A stretch of 64,000 nt of DNA from Fen-671 sp963794745 (GTDB lineage: Bacteria > Actinomycetota > Acidimicrobiia > Acidimicrobiales > Palsa-688), in NCBI GenBank assembly GCA_963794745.1, contig CAWCEZ010000007.1, forward strand, positions 310,001-374,000, written 5' to 3'. The notes under the pieces were generated by a model. It saw only the letters and a program-made list of their open reading frames with translations. It was not told the DNA's origin and searched no databases. Below are positions 35,660 through 45,406 of the stretch, one piece after another; within the stretch, counting starts at the first letter, position 1; each line of letters starts with the position of its first letter. The position numbers were made by a program, and so were the translations under genes.

Positions 35660-37663
35660 CTACAAAAGGGATTCGTCGAAGATGATCCCGCGACCGCCGC
35701 AAGTCGGGCAGGTTTCCGAGTAGGACTCGACGAGCCCTTCAGAAATGCGCTTGCGGGTCATTTCGACGAGGCCGAGCTCGGAAATGTCGAATACCTGCGA
35801 GCGGGTCTTGTCCCTCGCGAGCGCCTCGCGGAAGGTGCGGATCACTTCCGCCCGGTTCGCCATGATCTCCATGTCGATGAAGTCGATCACGATTATCCCG
35901 CCGATATCGCGCAGGCGTAGCTGGCGGGCTATCTCTTCGGCGGCCTCAAGGTTGTTGCGGAACACCGTCTCTTCGAGGTTCGAGGTGCCGACGTTCTTGC
36001 CCGTGTTGACGTCGATGACCGTGAGCGCCTCGGTGCGCTCGATGATGATGGACCCACCTGAGGGCAGCCAGACCTTGCGGTCGAGAGCCTTGTGGACCTG
36101 TTCGTGCACCCTGAAGCGCTCGAACAGCGGCAAGGCCTCGTCGTTGGGGTCGACAAGCTCGACCCGGTCGGCGAGCTCGGGGGTGATGCTGGTGACGTAC
36201 TCCTTCACCTGGTCGTAAAGCCGCTGGTCGTCGATCACGACGGCGCGGTAGTCGCGATTGAACTCCTCCCGGATGACACGCACGGCAAGGTCCGGTTCGC
36301 GGTAGAGCAGCTGCGGTGCCCGCGAAGTCTTGGCGATCTGCTGGACGCTCTCCCATTGGCGCATCAAGCGGCCCACGTCGCGGCCAAGCTCCTCGGCGCT
36401 CGCACCTTCGGCGGCCGTGCGCACAATGAGGCCGTGCCCGGCGGGGCGGATATCGTCGAGGACCTTGCGCAGGCGGCGCCTCTCGTCGTCGCCGAGGCGC
36501 TTGGAGATGCCATAGGTGTCGCTGTCGGGGATGAGCACGACGAACCGCCCGGGCAGGGAGACCTCCTGGGTGAGGCGTGCCCCCTTGGTGCCGATCGGGT
36601 TCTTTGTTACCTGGCAGATGATGCTCTGGCCCGTGCGTAGCAGTTGCTCGATGCGAGCGTCGCGTGCCGCTCCCCCGAGGCGGCCCCGGGTCGGCTTGCC
36701 GTCGTCGTCGGAGCTGGGCGGTTCGACCTCGTCAGCGTCGTAGTGGAGATCACCGCGGTACAGCACGGCGTTCTTCGGCGTGCCGATGTCGACGAATGCT
36801 GCTTCCATGCCGGGCAGCACGTTCTGTACGCGCCCGAGGTAGATGTTGCCGTCGATCTGAGTGGCGTCGTCGGCCGGGCGCGAGACGTAGTGCTCGATCA
36901 GCGTGCGGCCTTCGAGTACGGCGATCTGGGTAGCGGTCGGGCCGACGTGCACCGCCATGAGGTACCGCCCGAGCGGCCGGTTGCGGCGGTCCAGGCTGGC
37001 CTTGTCGGCAGCAGTCCGCTCAGCGCTTGCCCGCCTCGGCGCAGCGGGCCGCTCCGGGGCCGCCAAGGCCACAGGGTTCGCTGCTGCCCTGCTCCTTGCC
37101 GCAGGGCGCGCCTTGGGCGGCGATGTGACGAGCTCAGCACCGCCGGCTCGTTCGGCTTCACCAGCGCCCGCCGGGGCACCCGCCAAGGGCTTGCGGCGGC
37201 GCGGCCGCCGGGCCGCGCCAGCGGCTCCACCCGCATCGTCAGCCTCGTCGAAGCCGTCTGCGCCGCCGTCCTTCGCGAGGACCTTGGCCGGGCCGGTCCC
37301 GGCGTCCTTGCGCACGCGGCGCTTGGGGGCGGGCGGCGAACCGGGGCGAGTGTCGCCGATCTTCGGCTTGCTGACCGCGACCGCAGGCGCCTCTTCGTTT
37401 ACGGGCAGTGGCCCTGATGGCGGCGCCGGCCGGGGCAGTTCGGCTGGCTCTTCAGGCCCATCGTCGTCGTCCGACGCGGCGACCAATACCCCGGCGCCGT
37501 GCCTGCTCCGCCCGCCCCGAGATCCCCGCCGGCGGCGCCGGGGGGCCTTTGCTACGGAGCCAGCTGGCCCGTCGAGGTTATTAAATTGGTACCCGCCGGT
37601 CTCGCCCAGGGCGGCCGGCTCGGGGTTGGCGTTACCTGCTTCGCCAAGCAGTGGGTCCGACAT
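35660..37663 (-). CDS. rne: Ribonuclease E/G family endoribonuclease
   Basis: This is an RNase E/G endonuclease for mRNA decay and rRNA processing, 667 residues. The first about 235 residues are a disordered extension rich in Pro, Ala, Arg and acidic residues, as in actinobacterial RNase E. The S1-like domain follows (MEAAFVDIGTPKNAVLYRGD). Catalytic aspartates are in TVIDVNTGKN and GIIVIDFIDME. The zinc-link cysteines are at 652 and 655 (CPTCGGRG), right at the C-terminus, so there is no C-terminal scaffold. AAGGGAA lies upstream of ATG 37663. Confidence 0.95.
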   Translation of the reverse strand: MSDPLLGEAGNANPEPAALGETGGYQFNNLDGPAGSVAKAPRRRRRGSRGGRSRHGAGVLVAASDDDDGPEEPAELPRPAPPSGPLPVNEEAPAVAVSKPKIGDTRPGSPPAPKRRVRKDAGTGPAKVLAKDGGADGFDEADDAGGAAGAARRPRRRKPLAGAPAGAGEAERAGGAELVTSPPKARPAARSRAAANPVALAAPERPAAPRRASAERTAADKASLDRRNRPLGRYLMAVHVGPTATQIAVLEGRTLIEHYVSRPADDATQIDGNIYLGRVQNVLPGMEAAFVDIGTPKNAVLYRGDLHYDADEVEPPSSDDDGKPTRGRLGGAARDARIEQLLRTGQSIICQVTKNPIGTKGARLTQEVSLPGRFVVLIPDSDTYGISKRLGDDERRRLRKVLDDIRPAGHGLIVRTAAEGASAEELGRDVGRLMRQWESVQQIAKTSRAPQLLYREPDLAVRVIREEFNRDYRAVVIDDQRLYDQVKEYVTSITPELADRVELVDPNDEALPLFERFRVHEQVHKALDRKVWLPSGGSIIIERTEALTVIDVNTGKNVGTSNLEETVFRNNLEAAEEIARQLRLRDIGGIIVIDFIDMEIMANRAEVIRTFREALARDKTRSQVFDISELGLVEMTRKRISEGLVESYSETCPTCGGRGIIFDESLL

Positions 37664-38120
37664 TTAGGATTTCCCTTCCAAGCAGGCACGCTGGGCAGCG
37701 TGCCTTGCGCACGTCGCGACCAAGACGTCAGGTGACGTCCCCGGCTGGGTGTGTCAAGCCCATGCCACAGCGCCGTCGCGCGCCATCATCGAATAAACCT
37801 GCGGGCCAATGCCCTTGACCGCCCGAGGACCAGGCGAAAGCACCGGTTGGGCTGCACTAACTTGGACATCGCTGCTGGGGGCGGGCCTCGCCGGTGCCTC
37901 CGTGCCGCTAGCCAAGACCACGCCTCGTGTCTGTCGTCCCCTGGCAAAGCTACAGAGGCGGGACCACAACCTGTTCAACTGTTCACCCCAAGCGCTGGCG
38001 CGCTCGCACACGCAGTCAACCCGGCGGTCCCGAACGAGGTCATCTCAGTTCACAAGTCTAGCGACCAAGTACCGGACAACTGACGGACTTGCTAAGGGAG
38101 GATTAATTGCGGCCTGAGCC
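37664..38120. other. Gap between rne and rodA without a supportable gene
   Basis: These about 450 bases hold open frames on both strands, but none resembles a protein family, has a ribosome site or shows convincing amino acid make-up. In other actinobacteria this position holds unrelated small genes. The rne promoter should lie at its left end. Confidence 0.5.
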
Positions 38121-39317
38121 TTAGCTGAGACGGCGCATCGAGACGTTCACGACCAGGCCGATCGCTATCCAGTCGATAACCATGGAAGAGCCGCCCGCGC
38201 TCATGAAAGGCAGCGTGATGCCGGCCACGGGCATGATCCCCATCGTCATGCCGATGTTCTCGAAGACCTGGAACGTCAGCATGCTGAGCACCCCCACGCA
38301 GATGAGGGTCCCGGCAAGGTCGCGCGATAGGACGGCCGCTCGCCAGGACCGCCAGATCATGAGCACGAACAGGGCCAGCAGGAGCGCCGAGCCGACAAAG
38401 CCGAACTGTTCCGCGACGGCGGTGAAGATGAAGTCGGTCGACTGGTTGGGCACGTAGGACAAGTTGGTCTCTGTCCCCTTGAACAGGCCCTTGCCACCGA
38501 GGCCCCCGTCTGCGATGGCCGCCTTCGACTCGCCCAACTGGTACTCGATGTTGGCGTAAGGGCTGGTCGAGCTGCTCGAAGTCCCGACGCCGCTCGGTGC
38601 CACCAAGAAGGTGAGGAGGCGGTCCTTTTGGTACTGCTTGAGCACCCCGAGCTGCAGGACCCCGCCGATAGCGACCGCCGCCAAGAGGGCGAGGACGATC
38701 ATGTGCCTGCCTTTGGTGCCGCCCATCAGGAGCATCCCGATCATCACGACGGCGAGCACCATGGCACTGCCAAGGGCGTCCTGTTTGTATATGAGCGCGA
38801 ACGGGAGCACCGAGAGGGCCAGCACGACAACGAGGACCCGCCCGGACACATCGCCCTTGCGGCTCGCCAGGAGCGCGGCGAGCGACAGGATCAGGCTCAC
38901 CTTCACTATCTCGGACGGCTCGACCTGGATGCTCCCCACCTGGATCCACGACGTCGCACCCAGCGTGGACCGCCCGAGCGCGATCGTGGCGAGCAGGAGC
39001 ACGAGGCTCCCTACGTAAAGGACCGGTGCCCACGAGAGGTAGCGCTTGTAGTCGAAGAACACGGTCGCGATGAACGCGCCTGCGCCGACGATGGCAAACA
39101 GGAGCTGCTTTTTCATCTGGGACTCAGGGTTCTCGCCCGCCACCCCGAGGGGGATGCGAGTCGTCGAATAGACCATGAGGACCCCGATAGCGGTGATGGC
39201 CACGGAAGCGCCGATGAGCAGCACGTCCAGGTGGTGCCACGCCGGAGCGGTGGCCGGCCGCCGCGGGACTGCCACGGACGCGCTCGGGCTGGCGTTCGGC
39301 AATGTCGTGAAGGCCAT
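38121..39317 (-). CDS. rodA: RodA, SEDS peptidoglycan polymerase
   Basis: This is the shape-determining SEDS glycosyltransferase that polymerises lipid II with PBP2. About 398 residues and ten membrane helices. Diagnostic parts are LGATSWIQVGSIQVEPSEIVK, written here in shorter form as SWIQVGSIQVEPSEIVKVSL, KQDALGSAMVLAVVMIG, and the C-terminal ITLPFMSAGGSSMVIDW. The ATG at 39317 overlaps the stop of mrdA by one base. The longer open frame upstream (to 39569) is a shadow of the repeat-rich mrdA tail. Confidence 0.95.
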   Translation of the reverse strand: MAFTTLPNASPSASVAVPRRPATAPAWHHLDVLLIGASVAITAIGVLMVYSTTRIPLGVAGENPESQMKKQLLFAIVGAGAFIATVFFDYKRYLSWAPVLYVGSLVLLLATIALGRSTLGATSWIQVGSIQVEPSEIVKVSLILSLAALLASRKGDVSGRVLVVVLALSVLPFALIYKQDALGSAMVLAVVMIGMLLMGGTKGRHMIVLALLAAVAIGGVLQLGVLKQYQKDRLLTFLVAPSGVGTSSSSTSPYANIEYQLGESKAAIADGGLGGKGLFKGTETNLSYVPNQSTDFIFTAVAEQFGFVGSALLLALFVLMIWRSWRAAVLSRDLAGTLICVGVLSMLTFQVFENIGMTMGIMPVAGITLPFMSAGGSSMVIDWIAIGLVVNVSMRRLS

Positions 39318-41593
39318 CAGCCGGAGGTCCCGTTCGCGCCGGTGCTCGTGGTACCGGCGCCGGTGGTCGCGGCAGTAGTCCCGGTCGTTGTTGCACCGGG
39401 GGCCGTGGTAGCCGAGGGGGCCGTCGTGGCGCTCGTCGTGGCGCTCGTCGTGGCGCTCGTCGTGCCGCTCGTCGTGGCGCTCGTCGTGCCGCTCGTCGTG
39501 GTCGTGGTCGGCGCGATGCACGGGACGATGGTGGTCGAGGTCGTCGTGCTGGCGTCGCTGGGGCCGCAAACGGTCGGCTTGTCCAGCCCGAACAACGTCT
39601 TGTACATCTGCGCCACAGCGGGGGCGGCCACATCTGCGCCGTAGCCGGACTGTTCGAACACCGCATCGACAGCGAAGCGGGGGCTGTCGGCAGGGGCGAA
39701 GCTGGCGAACACAGATGTGTCCTGCTTGTACTCGGGCCAGGGCACCTGGTTCGGCCCGCAGTCCACGTAGGGGCAGAACTCGCCGCTCACCTGGGCGGTC
39801 CCGGTCTTGCCGGCGACGGGGTACTCGGTGAGCGGGAAGCCCTGGAACGCGCCGTAAGCGGTCCCGTTCTGGTCGGCGACGACGCCTTCAAGTCCTTGGA
39901 GGATGGCGGCCTGGTCGTAGATGGAAGGCATCGTGACGCGGTTTTTCACCTGTGGGAAGAAGCGCACCAGGATCTTGCCGTTCGCCTTGTTGCCTGTCCC
40001 CGGTGCCTCCACGGCCAAGGCGATCTGAGGTACGTAGAGGGTCCCGCCGTTGCCAAAGGCGGCATAGGCATTGTCGAGCTGGAGAGGAGTCACCTCGTCC
40101 TGTCCCTCACCGATCGCCTCTTGCACCTCGTCGCCCGGCTCCCACACCCCGTCGGGGTAGTCCTTGGGGTACTCGGCGTGCTCTTTCGCAACGACCTGGG
40201 CGTCGGGCACGAGACCGGGGGACTCGCCCGGCAGGGCGACGCCGCTGTAATGGCCCAGGCCGTACTGGGAGGCGACGCTTTGCAGGGGGTCTGGCCCCTT
40301 GAGCCGGCGCCCAGCGTCATAGTCCTGGTAGAAGGCGCCCCCGACACTGTAAAAATAGGTGTCGCTGGACTGGGCAAGTGCCTCGTTCAGGTCGACCCAA
40401 CCGAGCGCCTGGCTGTCGTTGTCGTCGAACACCTGCCCGCCAATTGTGTAGGTGCCGAGGTCGTCGTAATAGGTGGCCGGGGTGCGCAGGGCGTAGCGGA
40501 GCATGGCGGTCGCCGTGATCAGCTTCCACGTCGAACCTGGCGCGTACCGGGTCGAAATTGCCCGGTCGATCGTGGGGAAATCGTTCGCGGGGTTCTCGTA
40601 GTAGGCCCAGCGGGCGTTGCTTATGCCGGCGCCGAGGAAGTCTGACGGGTTGTAATCGGGATTGGTGGCGAGCGCCAGGATCTGGCCATTGCGAGGGTCA
40701 ATGGCGACCATGGATGCAGCCGGCGCCCGGAAATCGTGGGTGTAATTGGTTGTCTGGTCGAGCGTCGCCCTCGCCTTGGCGAGGTACTCCGACAACGTCT
40801 GCACCGCAGCTTCCTGGTCGGTGAGCGACAGCGAAAGGACCAGGTTGTCGCCCGGGACCGGGGGCGTGTAGCTCAGCCGGCCGAGGACGTTGCCCTGGGA
40901 GTCGACCTGGAGCTCCTCGACGCCGGGCGTGCCGCGGAGGTACTTCTCGTAGCTCTCTTCCACCCCGGCCTGGCCTACTTGCGAGCCGGGCTGGTAGCAG
41001 GGCACCCCCGTACCGCACTTTTGGCTCTTGTCCTGGCTGTACTCCGAGCCCGTTATCCGGCTGACATACCCGATGATGTTGGCGGTCTCGGTGCCGTAGG
41101 GGTAGTAGCGCACCGGTTCGGCCTGGACGCTCACCCCAGGCAACAGGTCCTGGTTCTCGTCTACCGCCAGCACGACAGGTTCGCCGACCGGCCAGGGCAA
41201 CGGGACTGGCTGATAGGGGCTGTACTGGACGTTGTCGATCGCTGCTTGCACCGCCGCGTCGGGTTGGCCGAGCAGGGCGGAGAGCGCGTCGACGAGGCCG
41301 GGGTGGGCAAGCGCCTGGTCGCGCTCGACCGTTACGACCTGTTCGATCTTGTCGCCGGCGAGCAGCACCCCGTTGCGGTCGAATATCTCGCCGCGAGGCG
41401 CCGGCAGGTAGACCGTCTCGGTCCCCTGGCCTTCGGCGGCGAGCGCAGGCAGCGTCGAGGCTTCCACGCCCTGCAGGAACCACAGGCGCCCGAGAAGGGT
41501 GGCGAACAGGCAGACGATGACGACCAGGACGGCGGTCGCCCTGATGCGCATCGAGCTCGTTTCGCCGCTAGCCGCGCTCCCGCTCTGGCTCAC
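39317..41593 (-). CDS. mrdA: Penicillin-binding protein 2 (MrdA), transpeptidase
   Basis: This is the peptidoglycan transpeptidase partner of RodA in cell elongation, 758 residues. It has an N-terminal anchor helix (ATAVLVVIVCLFATLLGRLW), the dimer/pedestal domain, and the transpeptidase with SxxK (APGSTWKLITATAM), SxD (QSSDTYFYSVGG) and KTG (VAGKTGTAQVSG). The last about 75 residues are a Thr/Ser/Ala-rich tail coded by a 12-bp tandem repeat, unusual for this protein; it would lie outside the membrane. It is between mreD and rodA. Confidence 0.95.
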   Translation of the reverse strand: MSQSGSAASGETSSMRIRATAVLVVIVCLFATLLGRLWFLQGVEASTLPALAAEGQGTETVYLPAPRGEIFDRNGVLLAGDKIEQVVTVERDQALAHPGLVDALSALLGQPDAAVQAAIDNVQYSPYQPVPLPWPVGEPVVLAVDENQDLLPGVSVQAEPVRYYPYGTETANIIGYVSRITGSEYSQDKSQKCGTGVPCYQPGSQVGQAGVEESYEKYLRGTPGVEELQVDSQGNVLGRLSYTPPVPGDNLVLSLSLTDQEAAVQTLSEYLAKARATLDQTTNYTHDFRAPAASMVAIDPRNGQILALATNPDYNPSDFLGAGISNARWAYYENPANDFPTIDRAISTRYAPGSTWKLITATAMLRYALRTPATYYDDLGTYTIGGQVFDDNDSQALGWVDLNEALAQSSDTYFYSVGGAFYQDYDAGRRLKGPDPLQSVASQYGLGHYSGVALPGESPGLVPDAQVVAKEHAEYPKDYPDGVWEPGDEVQEAIGEGQDEVTPLQLDNAYAAFGNGGTLYVPQIALAVEAPGTGNKANGKILVRFFPQVKNRVTMPSIYDQAAILQGLEGVVADQNGTAYGAFQGFPLTEYPVAGKTGTAQVSGEFCPYVDCGPNQVPWPEYKQDTSVFASFAPADSPRFAVDAVFEQSGYGADVAAPAVAQMYKTLFGLDKPTVCGPSDASTTTSTTIVPCIAPTTTTTSGTTSATTSGTTSATTSATTSATTAPSATTAPGATTTGTTAATTGAGTTSTGANGTSG
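39423..39494. repeat. Six 12-bp tandem units in the mrdA tail
   Basis: Unit GTCGTGGCGCTC (or GTCGTGCCGCTC in units 4 and 6) is repeated six times without gaps. On the minus strand it encodes Ser/Ala/Gly-Thr-Thr units (TSAT, TSGT) in the C-terminal tail of PBP2. Such repeats tend to vary in number. Confidence 0.92.
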
Positions 41594-41614
41594 CGGACCG
41601 CCTGGCTCACGTTG

Positions 41615-42262
41615 TCACCGTACCCGTGCCTGGAGGCGGCGCCGGCGGCGGCTGCGTGCACTGGGGCGGCGCCGGGCAGAAAACTCTGAGAAACCGCCAC
41701 GCATCGGTGGCGGGAGGGACGAAGGCGGCGCGCTCGGCCCCTTCAGTGCCCAACCCATCAACATCGCCGCCGGCAACGCGAAGACCGCCGCGTAACAGGC
41801 TTCGATGATGGCCACCTGGGCTACCCATTTTTCGCCGGGGGCGACGAGTTGCGCCTGCCCAACGACGTAGCCGATGGCCACGAAGAGCAGCACCCCCAGC
41901 ACGGTCCCGCTTGCCGCGACCACCGGGACGATCGCAGGGTGGGGCCGCAGGAAACTCGCCCTCGCCCAGCCGACGACGTAGCCCGCCAGGCAGGCCGCCA
42001 AGGCCATGAGCCCGACGGGCGTGTTCTGCAGAAAGAGGTCGCTCAAGAGCCCTGCGACGAACCCGACCAAGGCACCTTCGTCCGGCCCGGCGACAAAACC
42101 CGCACATACGGCGAGCAGGAGCATGAAGTCGGGGGCGACATCGTCGACGCGCATGTCGTTGCCGAAGCATGTCTGGACAAGGATGCCCAGCAGCAAGATG
42201 ACGACGACCTTGGCCACCACCTTGGCCAGCGCGGCCCCCGTCAGCCGGTCTGTGGCGACCAA
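41615..42262 (-). CDS. mreD: MreD, cell-shape membrane protein
   Basis: This is the integral membrane partner of MreC and RodA/PBP2. About 215 residues, five to six helices (VVAKVVVILLLGILVQTCF, FMLLLAVCAGFVAG, LMALAACLAGYVVGWA). The LVQTCF then PDFMLLLAVCAGF pattern fits the family. The C-terminus carries a very basic tail (RRRPSARSRRRRR). The TTG start at 42262 overlaps the mreC end by 22 bases; a later start is possible. Confidence 0.85.
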   Translation of the reverse strand: MVATDRLTGAALAKVVAKVVVILLLGILVQTCFGNDMRVDDVAPDFMLLLAVCAGFVAGPDEGALVGFVAGLLSDLFLQNTPVGLMALAACLAGYVVGWARASFLRPHPAIVPVVAASGTVLGVLLFVAIGYVVGQAQLVAPGEKWVAQVAIIEACYAAVFALPAAMLMGWALKGPSAPPSSLPPPMRGGFSEFSARRRPSARSRRRRRLQARVR

Positions 42263-43077
42263 AGGAGAACTCTCACGAACTGCAGGTTGACCAGGTTGGC
42301 GTAGGGCTTGGCCGACACCTCGAGCTGGAGGCCGCCGGGCGGGGAGCTGACCGAGGAGACCGTACCGACCGGGATACCCGGCGGGAAGTACTCGACCTGC
42401 AGGCCGCTCGTGACGAGGGCATCGCCTCGCTTCACCCCCGCCCCGACGTTGACATCCTCGACCTGGAGCGGGTTGCCCTGCCCGAGGCCTGAGGCTGCAC
42501 CGACCACGCCGGTACGCACGACGCGCACGCCCACGGTGAAGCTCGGGTCGTCGATCAGGTCCACCGTCGCCAGGTTCGCCGACACCGAGATCACTTTGCC
42601 GATCAGGCCACCGCCCGACACGACGGGCTGGCCGAGGACCACGCCTTCGTCCGAGCCGCGGTTGACCTGGACCGACTGCTCGAAATTGGCGCTGCCGATA
42701 TCGATGACTTGGGCTGCCACGCTCGGTATACCCGCCAAGTAATCGAGATGTTCCTGTGCAAGAACCTGCTCTGATTCCGCTTGCTCGCTGAGCGCTTGCA
42801 CCGTTGCGGTCTGGTCATTGGCCAAATCTTGGCGCAACAGCTGGTTTTCCTTTTCCAGAGAACCGTAATGCGCCGCACCGTAAAGGAAATTGCCGACCGG
42901 TGCCAACGCCGAATGCACGGCGGATTGGAACGGGTTCGCCACATCGTTTGCGTAGGAGCGAGCCTTCGCGAACGCCCCGTGGTTGCCGCTTCGGTCAGAC
43001 AGGGTTACGAATGTGACACCTAGCAGCACCAGCACGAGCAATAAGAACCGGCCTCGCGGGCGCCGAGGAGCAGCCAC
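42241..43077 (-). CDS. mreC: MreC, cell-shape protein
   Basis: This is the periplasm-facing elongasome protein, 278 residues. It has one N-terminal helix (FLLLVLVLLGVTFVTLS), a coiled coil (YGSLEKENQLLRQDLANDQ), and the beta domain with VIDIGSANFEQSVQVNRGSD, GGGLIGKVISVSANLATVDL and VKRGDALVTSGLQ. The GTG start 43077 lies 13 bases after mreB. It binds PBP2 and links MreB to wall synthesis. Confidence 0.94.
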   Translation of the reverse strand: MAAPRRPRGRFLLLVLVLLGVTFVTLSDRSGNHGAFAKARSYANDVANPFQSAVHSALAPVGNFLYGAAHYGSLEKENQLLRQDLANDQTATVQALSEQAESEQVLAQEHLDYLAGIPSVAAQVIDIGSANFEQSVQVNRGSDEGVVLGQPVVSGGGLIGKVISVSANLATVDLIDDPSFTVGVRVVRTGVVGAASGLGQGNPLQVEDVNVGAGVKRGDALVTSGLQVEYFPPGIPVGTVSSVSSPPGGLQLEVSAKPYANLVNLQFVRVLLWSPQTG

Positions 43078-43089
43078 TGCTGCGACCCC

Positions 43090-44105
43090 CTATCGGGAAC
43101 TTGTCATGAGCACGTCAGAAAGGACACCCAGCTGTTCGAGGCATTGCCCACTCCCGAATGCCACTGACTGCAGAGGGTTGTCGGCAATCACGATCGGCAT
43201 ACCGGTCTCGGCGGCCAAGCGGGCGTCCATGCCGTGCAGCAGGGCGCCGCCGCCCGTGAGCACGATCCCTTGTTCCATGATGTCGGCCGCGAGCTCGGGG
43301 GGTGTCTTGTCGAGCGTCATCTTGACGGCATCGACGATCGCCTGCACCGGCTCTTCGATCGCCTCGCGGATCTCTTCGGTCGTTGTAACGATTGTCTTGG
43401 GAAGCCCTGTGATCAGGTCGCGGCCCCGGATCTCGGCGCTCACCTCGTCCTGGAGCGGGCAGGCCGAGCCGAGTGCGATCTTGATCTCTTCCGCCGTCCG
43501 CTCGCCCAACGCCAGGCTGTACTCCTTTTTGATGAACGCGATGATCGCTTCGTCCAGCTCGTCCCCGGCGATCCGCACCGACTGGCTGGTGACGATGCCT
43601 CCCATCGAGATCACGGCGACCTCGGTCGTCCCGCCGCCGATGTCGACGACCATGTTGCCAGTGGGCTCGTGGACCGGCAGGCCGGCGCCGATAGCCGCGG
43701 CCATTGGCTCCTCGATGATCCACGCCTGGCGGGCCCGGCGGCTTCGGCCGCGTCCATGACGGCACGCTTCTCGACCCCGGTGACGCCTGATGGCACGCAG
43801 ATGACCATGTCGGGCTTGGACAGCCGGCTCGGGTGGACACGCCTGATGAAGTAGGCGAGCATCTTTTCGCAGATCTCGAAGTTGGCGATAACGCCGTCCC
43901 GCAGCGGCCGGACCGCCTGGATATGGGCAGGCGTGCGCCCGATCATCCGCTTCGCCTCCAGGCCCACAGCCAGGGGCTTCCCGTCGCGAATATCGATCGC
44001 GACGACAGAGGGCTCGTTCAGGACGATCCCGTGCCCTTGCAGGTAAACAAGGGTGTTGGCTGTTCCGAGGTCAACTGCGAGGCCTCGCCTGAAGGAAGAG
44101 AACAT
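43090..44105 (-). CDS. mreB: MreB, actin-like shape protein, one frameshift
   Basis: This is the bacterial actin homologue that guides lateral wall growth. The first segment (44105 down to about 43730) has AVDLGTANTLVYLQGHGIVL, IRDGKPLAVGLEAKRMIGRT and VICVPSGVTGVEKRAVMDAA. The second, in another frame from about 43728, has EEPMAAAIGAGLPVHEP, VVDIGGGTTEVAVISMGG and IVLTGGGALLHGMDARL. One missing G in the GGGCCC run at the join restores AAGARQAWIIEEPMAAA. The rebuilt length of about 338 residues is normal. As the neighbours are all intact, an assembly error is more likely than loss. Confidence 0.93.
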
Positions 44106-44181
44106 TCTGTCGCGCACCGTTTTCTAAGCCTCCGTTGAGGCTCAAGGCTAACGCACTGGCTGAGCTCGTGCCAAAGGTCGG

Positions 44182-44607
44182 CTAGTTCTGGTCCCCAAAG
44201 AACAGCGCGATCTCGCGGGCGGCCGACTCGGCGCTGTCACTGCCATGGATCAAGTTCTCTGTCATGGACAGGGCCAGGTCGCCCCGGATGGTCCCCGGCT
44301 GGGCCTGGGCGGGGTTGGTGGCGCCCATCGTGTTGCGGACGACTTGCCAGGTCCCGACCGGCCCCTCGACCACTGCGAGCAGCACGGGACTGCGCGTGAT
44401 GTGGACGATGAGGCTCTCGTAAAAGGGCTTGCCGGCGTGCTCGGCGTAGTGGCGCCCAGCAGTCGCCGCGTCCAGCAGGCGCAGCTCCGCACGTGCCAAC
44501 CGGAGCCCCCGGCGCTCCAGGCGCCCGATTATCTCCCCTACGAGCCCCCTTTCGACGGCGTCAGGCTTGCAAATGACCAGGGTCCCTTCGAGCTGTTCGG
44601 TTTCCAC
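44182..44607 (-). CDS. ndk: Nucleoside diphosphate kinase
   Basis: This enzyme exchanges gamma-phosphates among NTPs and NDPs. About 141 residues from GTG 44607. It contains LVICKPDAVERGLVGEII, HYAEHAGKPFYESLIVHI, MGATNPAQAQPGTIRGDLAL, and the active-site His in NLIHGSDSAESAAREIALFF. The open frame continues upstream to 44733, but that part has no family similarity. It lies between mreB and folC in the usual actinobacterial order. Confidence 0.94.
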   Translation of the reverse strand: METEQLEGTLVICKPDAVERGLVGEIIGRLERRGLRLARAELRLLDAATAGRHYAEHAGKPFYESLIVHITRSPVLLAVVEGPVGTWQVVRNTMGATNPAQAQPGTIRGDLALSMTENLIHGSDSAESAAREIALFFGDQN

Positions 44608-44778
44608 AAGGGAGGCAGGATAGCGGCGATCGAGCCTACGGGCACAATTGAGTGCTGGCACGAGGCCGGGACACCGGCTGACCCCCTTGGACGAGGTAAG
44701 CAACGAAGCCAGGCTATGGACCTCACCAACCAACGTCTGTTAGCTGCTCGACACTCTTGACCGAGGAGGTCAAAATAT

Positions 44779-45342
44779 ATAAAGCGAACCCTGTCCGCGT
44801 TGACCATCGCCGCCCTTGCCGGCGCCGCATTGACATCTGGCGGAACCATCGCAGCGAGCGCAAGTACGGTGAAGAACGGCCCAGTACATGTATTTGTCTA
44901 CGGCGACAGTTCGGGCGTCGCGAGCACCGTTGTGCTGACCGGGGCAATAGGCGACAATGGCTCGGCGGACTCGATCGACGCCAACGGCACTCCTGACGCG
45001 GCGACCAACACCGAGGTCCTCTTGGCCCTCGTCCAAGGCTCGTTCAGGGTCAGCGTCGTCGGGCTCGACAAGAAGATCACGGCCGCGTTCAACAGCTTCC
45101 AGCCCAACCACCGCACCTGCTCGGGCAACCTGAGCGCGACGGCCTCGGTACCCATCGTCCCAGGCTCGGGCGCCGGAGCGTGCAGCGGCATTACGGGCGG
45201 GTTCGTCCTTACGTTTTCGTTGGCTTTTGTCGGGCCAAAATACGGGAGCGGCAAGCACGAGGGCCAGTGCAACAACTCCAACAGCGCCTCGCCGGTTGCC
45301 CAGGCGATGACGGTGATGGGTTCGGGGACCGTCTCGTATTAG
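44779..45342 (+). CDS. Small secreted protein, possible AUA start
   Basis: This is an exported protein of about 187 residues of unknown function. AGGAGG at 44764-44769 is nine bases before ATA at 44779; reading from there gives IKRTLSALTIAALAGAALTS, a near-perfect signal peptide if the first codon is read as Met. No ATG or GTG exists between the upstream stop and the leader; CTG 44791 and TTG 44800 are later alternatives. The mature part (VHVFVYGDSSGVASTVVLTG) has four Cys in two groups, suggesting disulfides. It is a plus-strand insertion between ndk and folC. Confidence 0.7.
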   Translation: MKRTLSALTIAALAGAALTSGGTIAASASTVKNGPVHVFVYGDSSGVASTVVLTGAIGDNGSADSIDANGTPDAATNTEVLLALVQGSFRVSVVGLDKKITAAFNSFQPNHRTCSGNLSATASVPIVPGSGAGACSGITGGFVLTFSLAFVGPKYGSGKHEGQCNNSNSASPVAQAMTVMGSGTVSY

Positions 45343-45406
45343 GTGGGGCAAGCACAACGTCGCGGAGCGGCCCGGCACGGCCACACTCGCAGCCGGTTGG
45401 ACAAGC

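Noticed and set aside
37754..38117. Possible small genes on both strands between rne and rodA
   Set aside because: No ribosome site, no family, poor amino acid make-up.
39318..39569. N-terminal extension of rodA with many ERHD repeats
   Set aside because: It is the out-of-frame reading of the 12-bp repeat in the mrdA tail. The true RodA start is at 39317.
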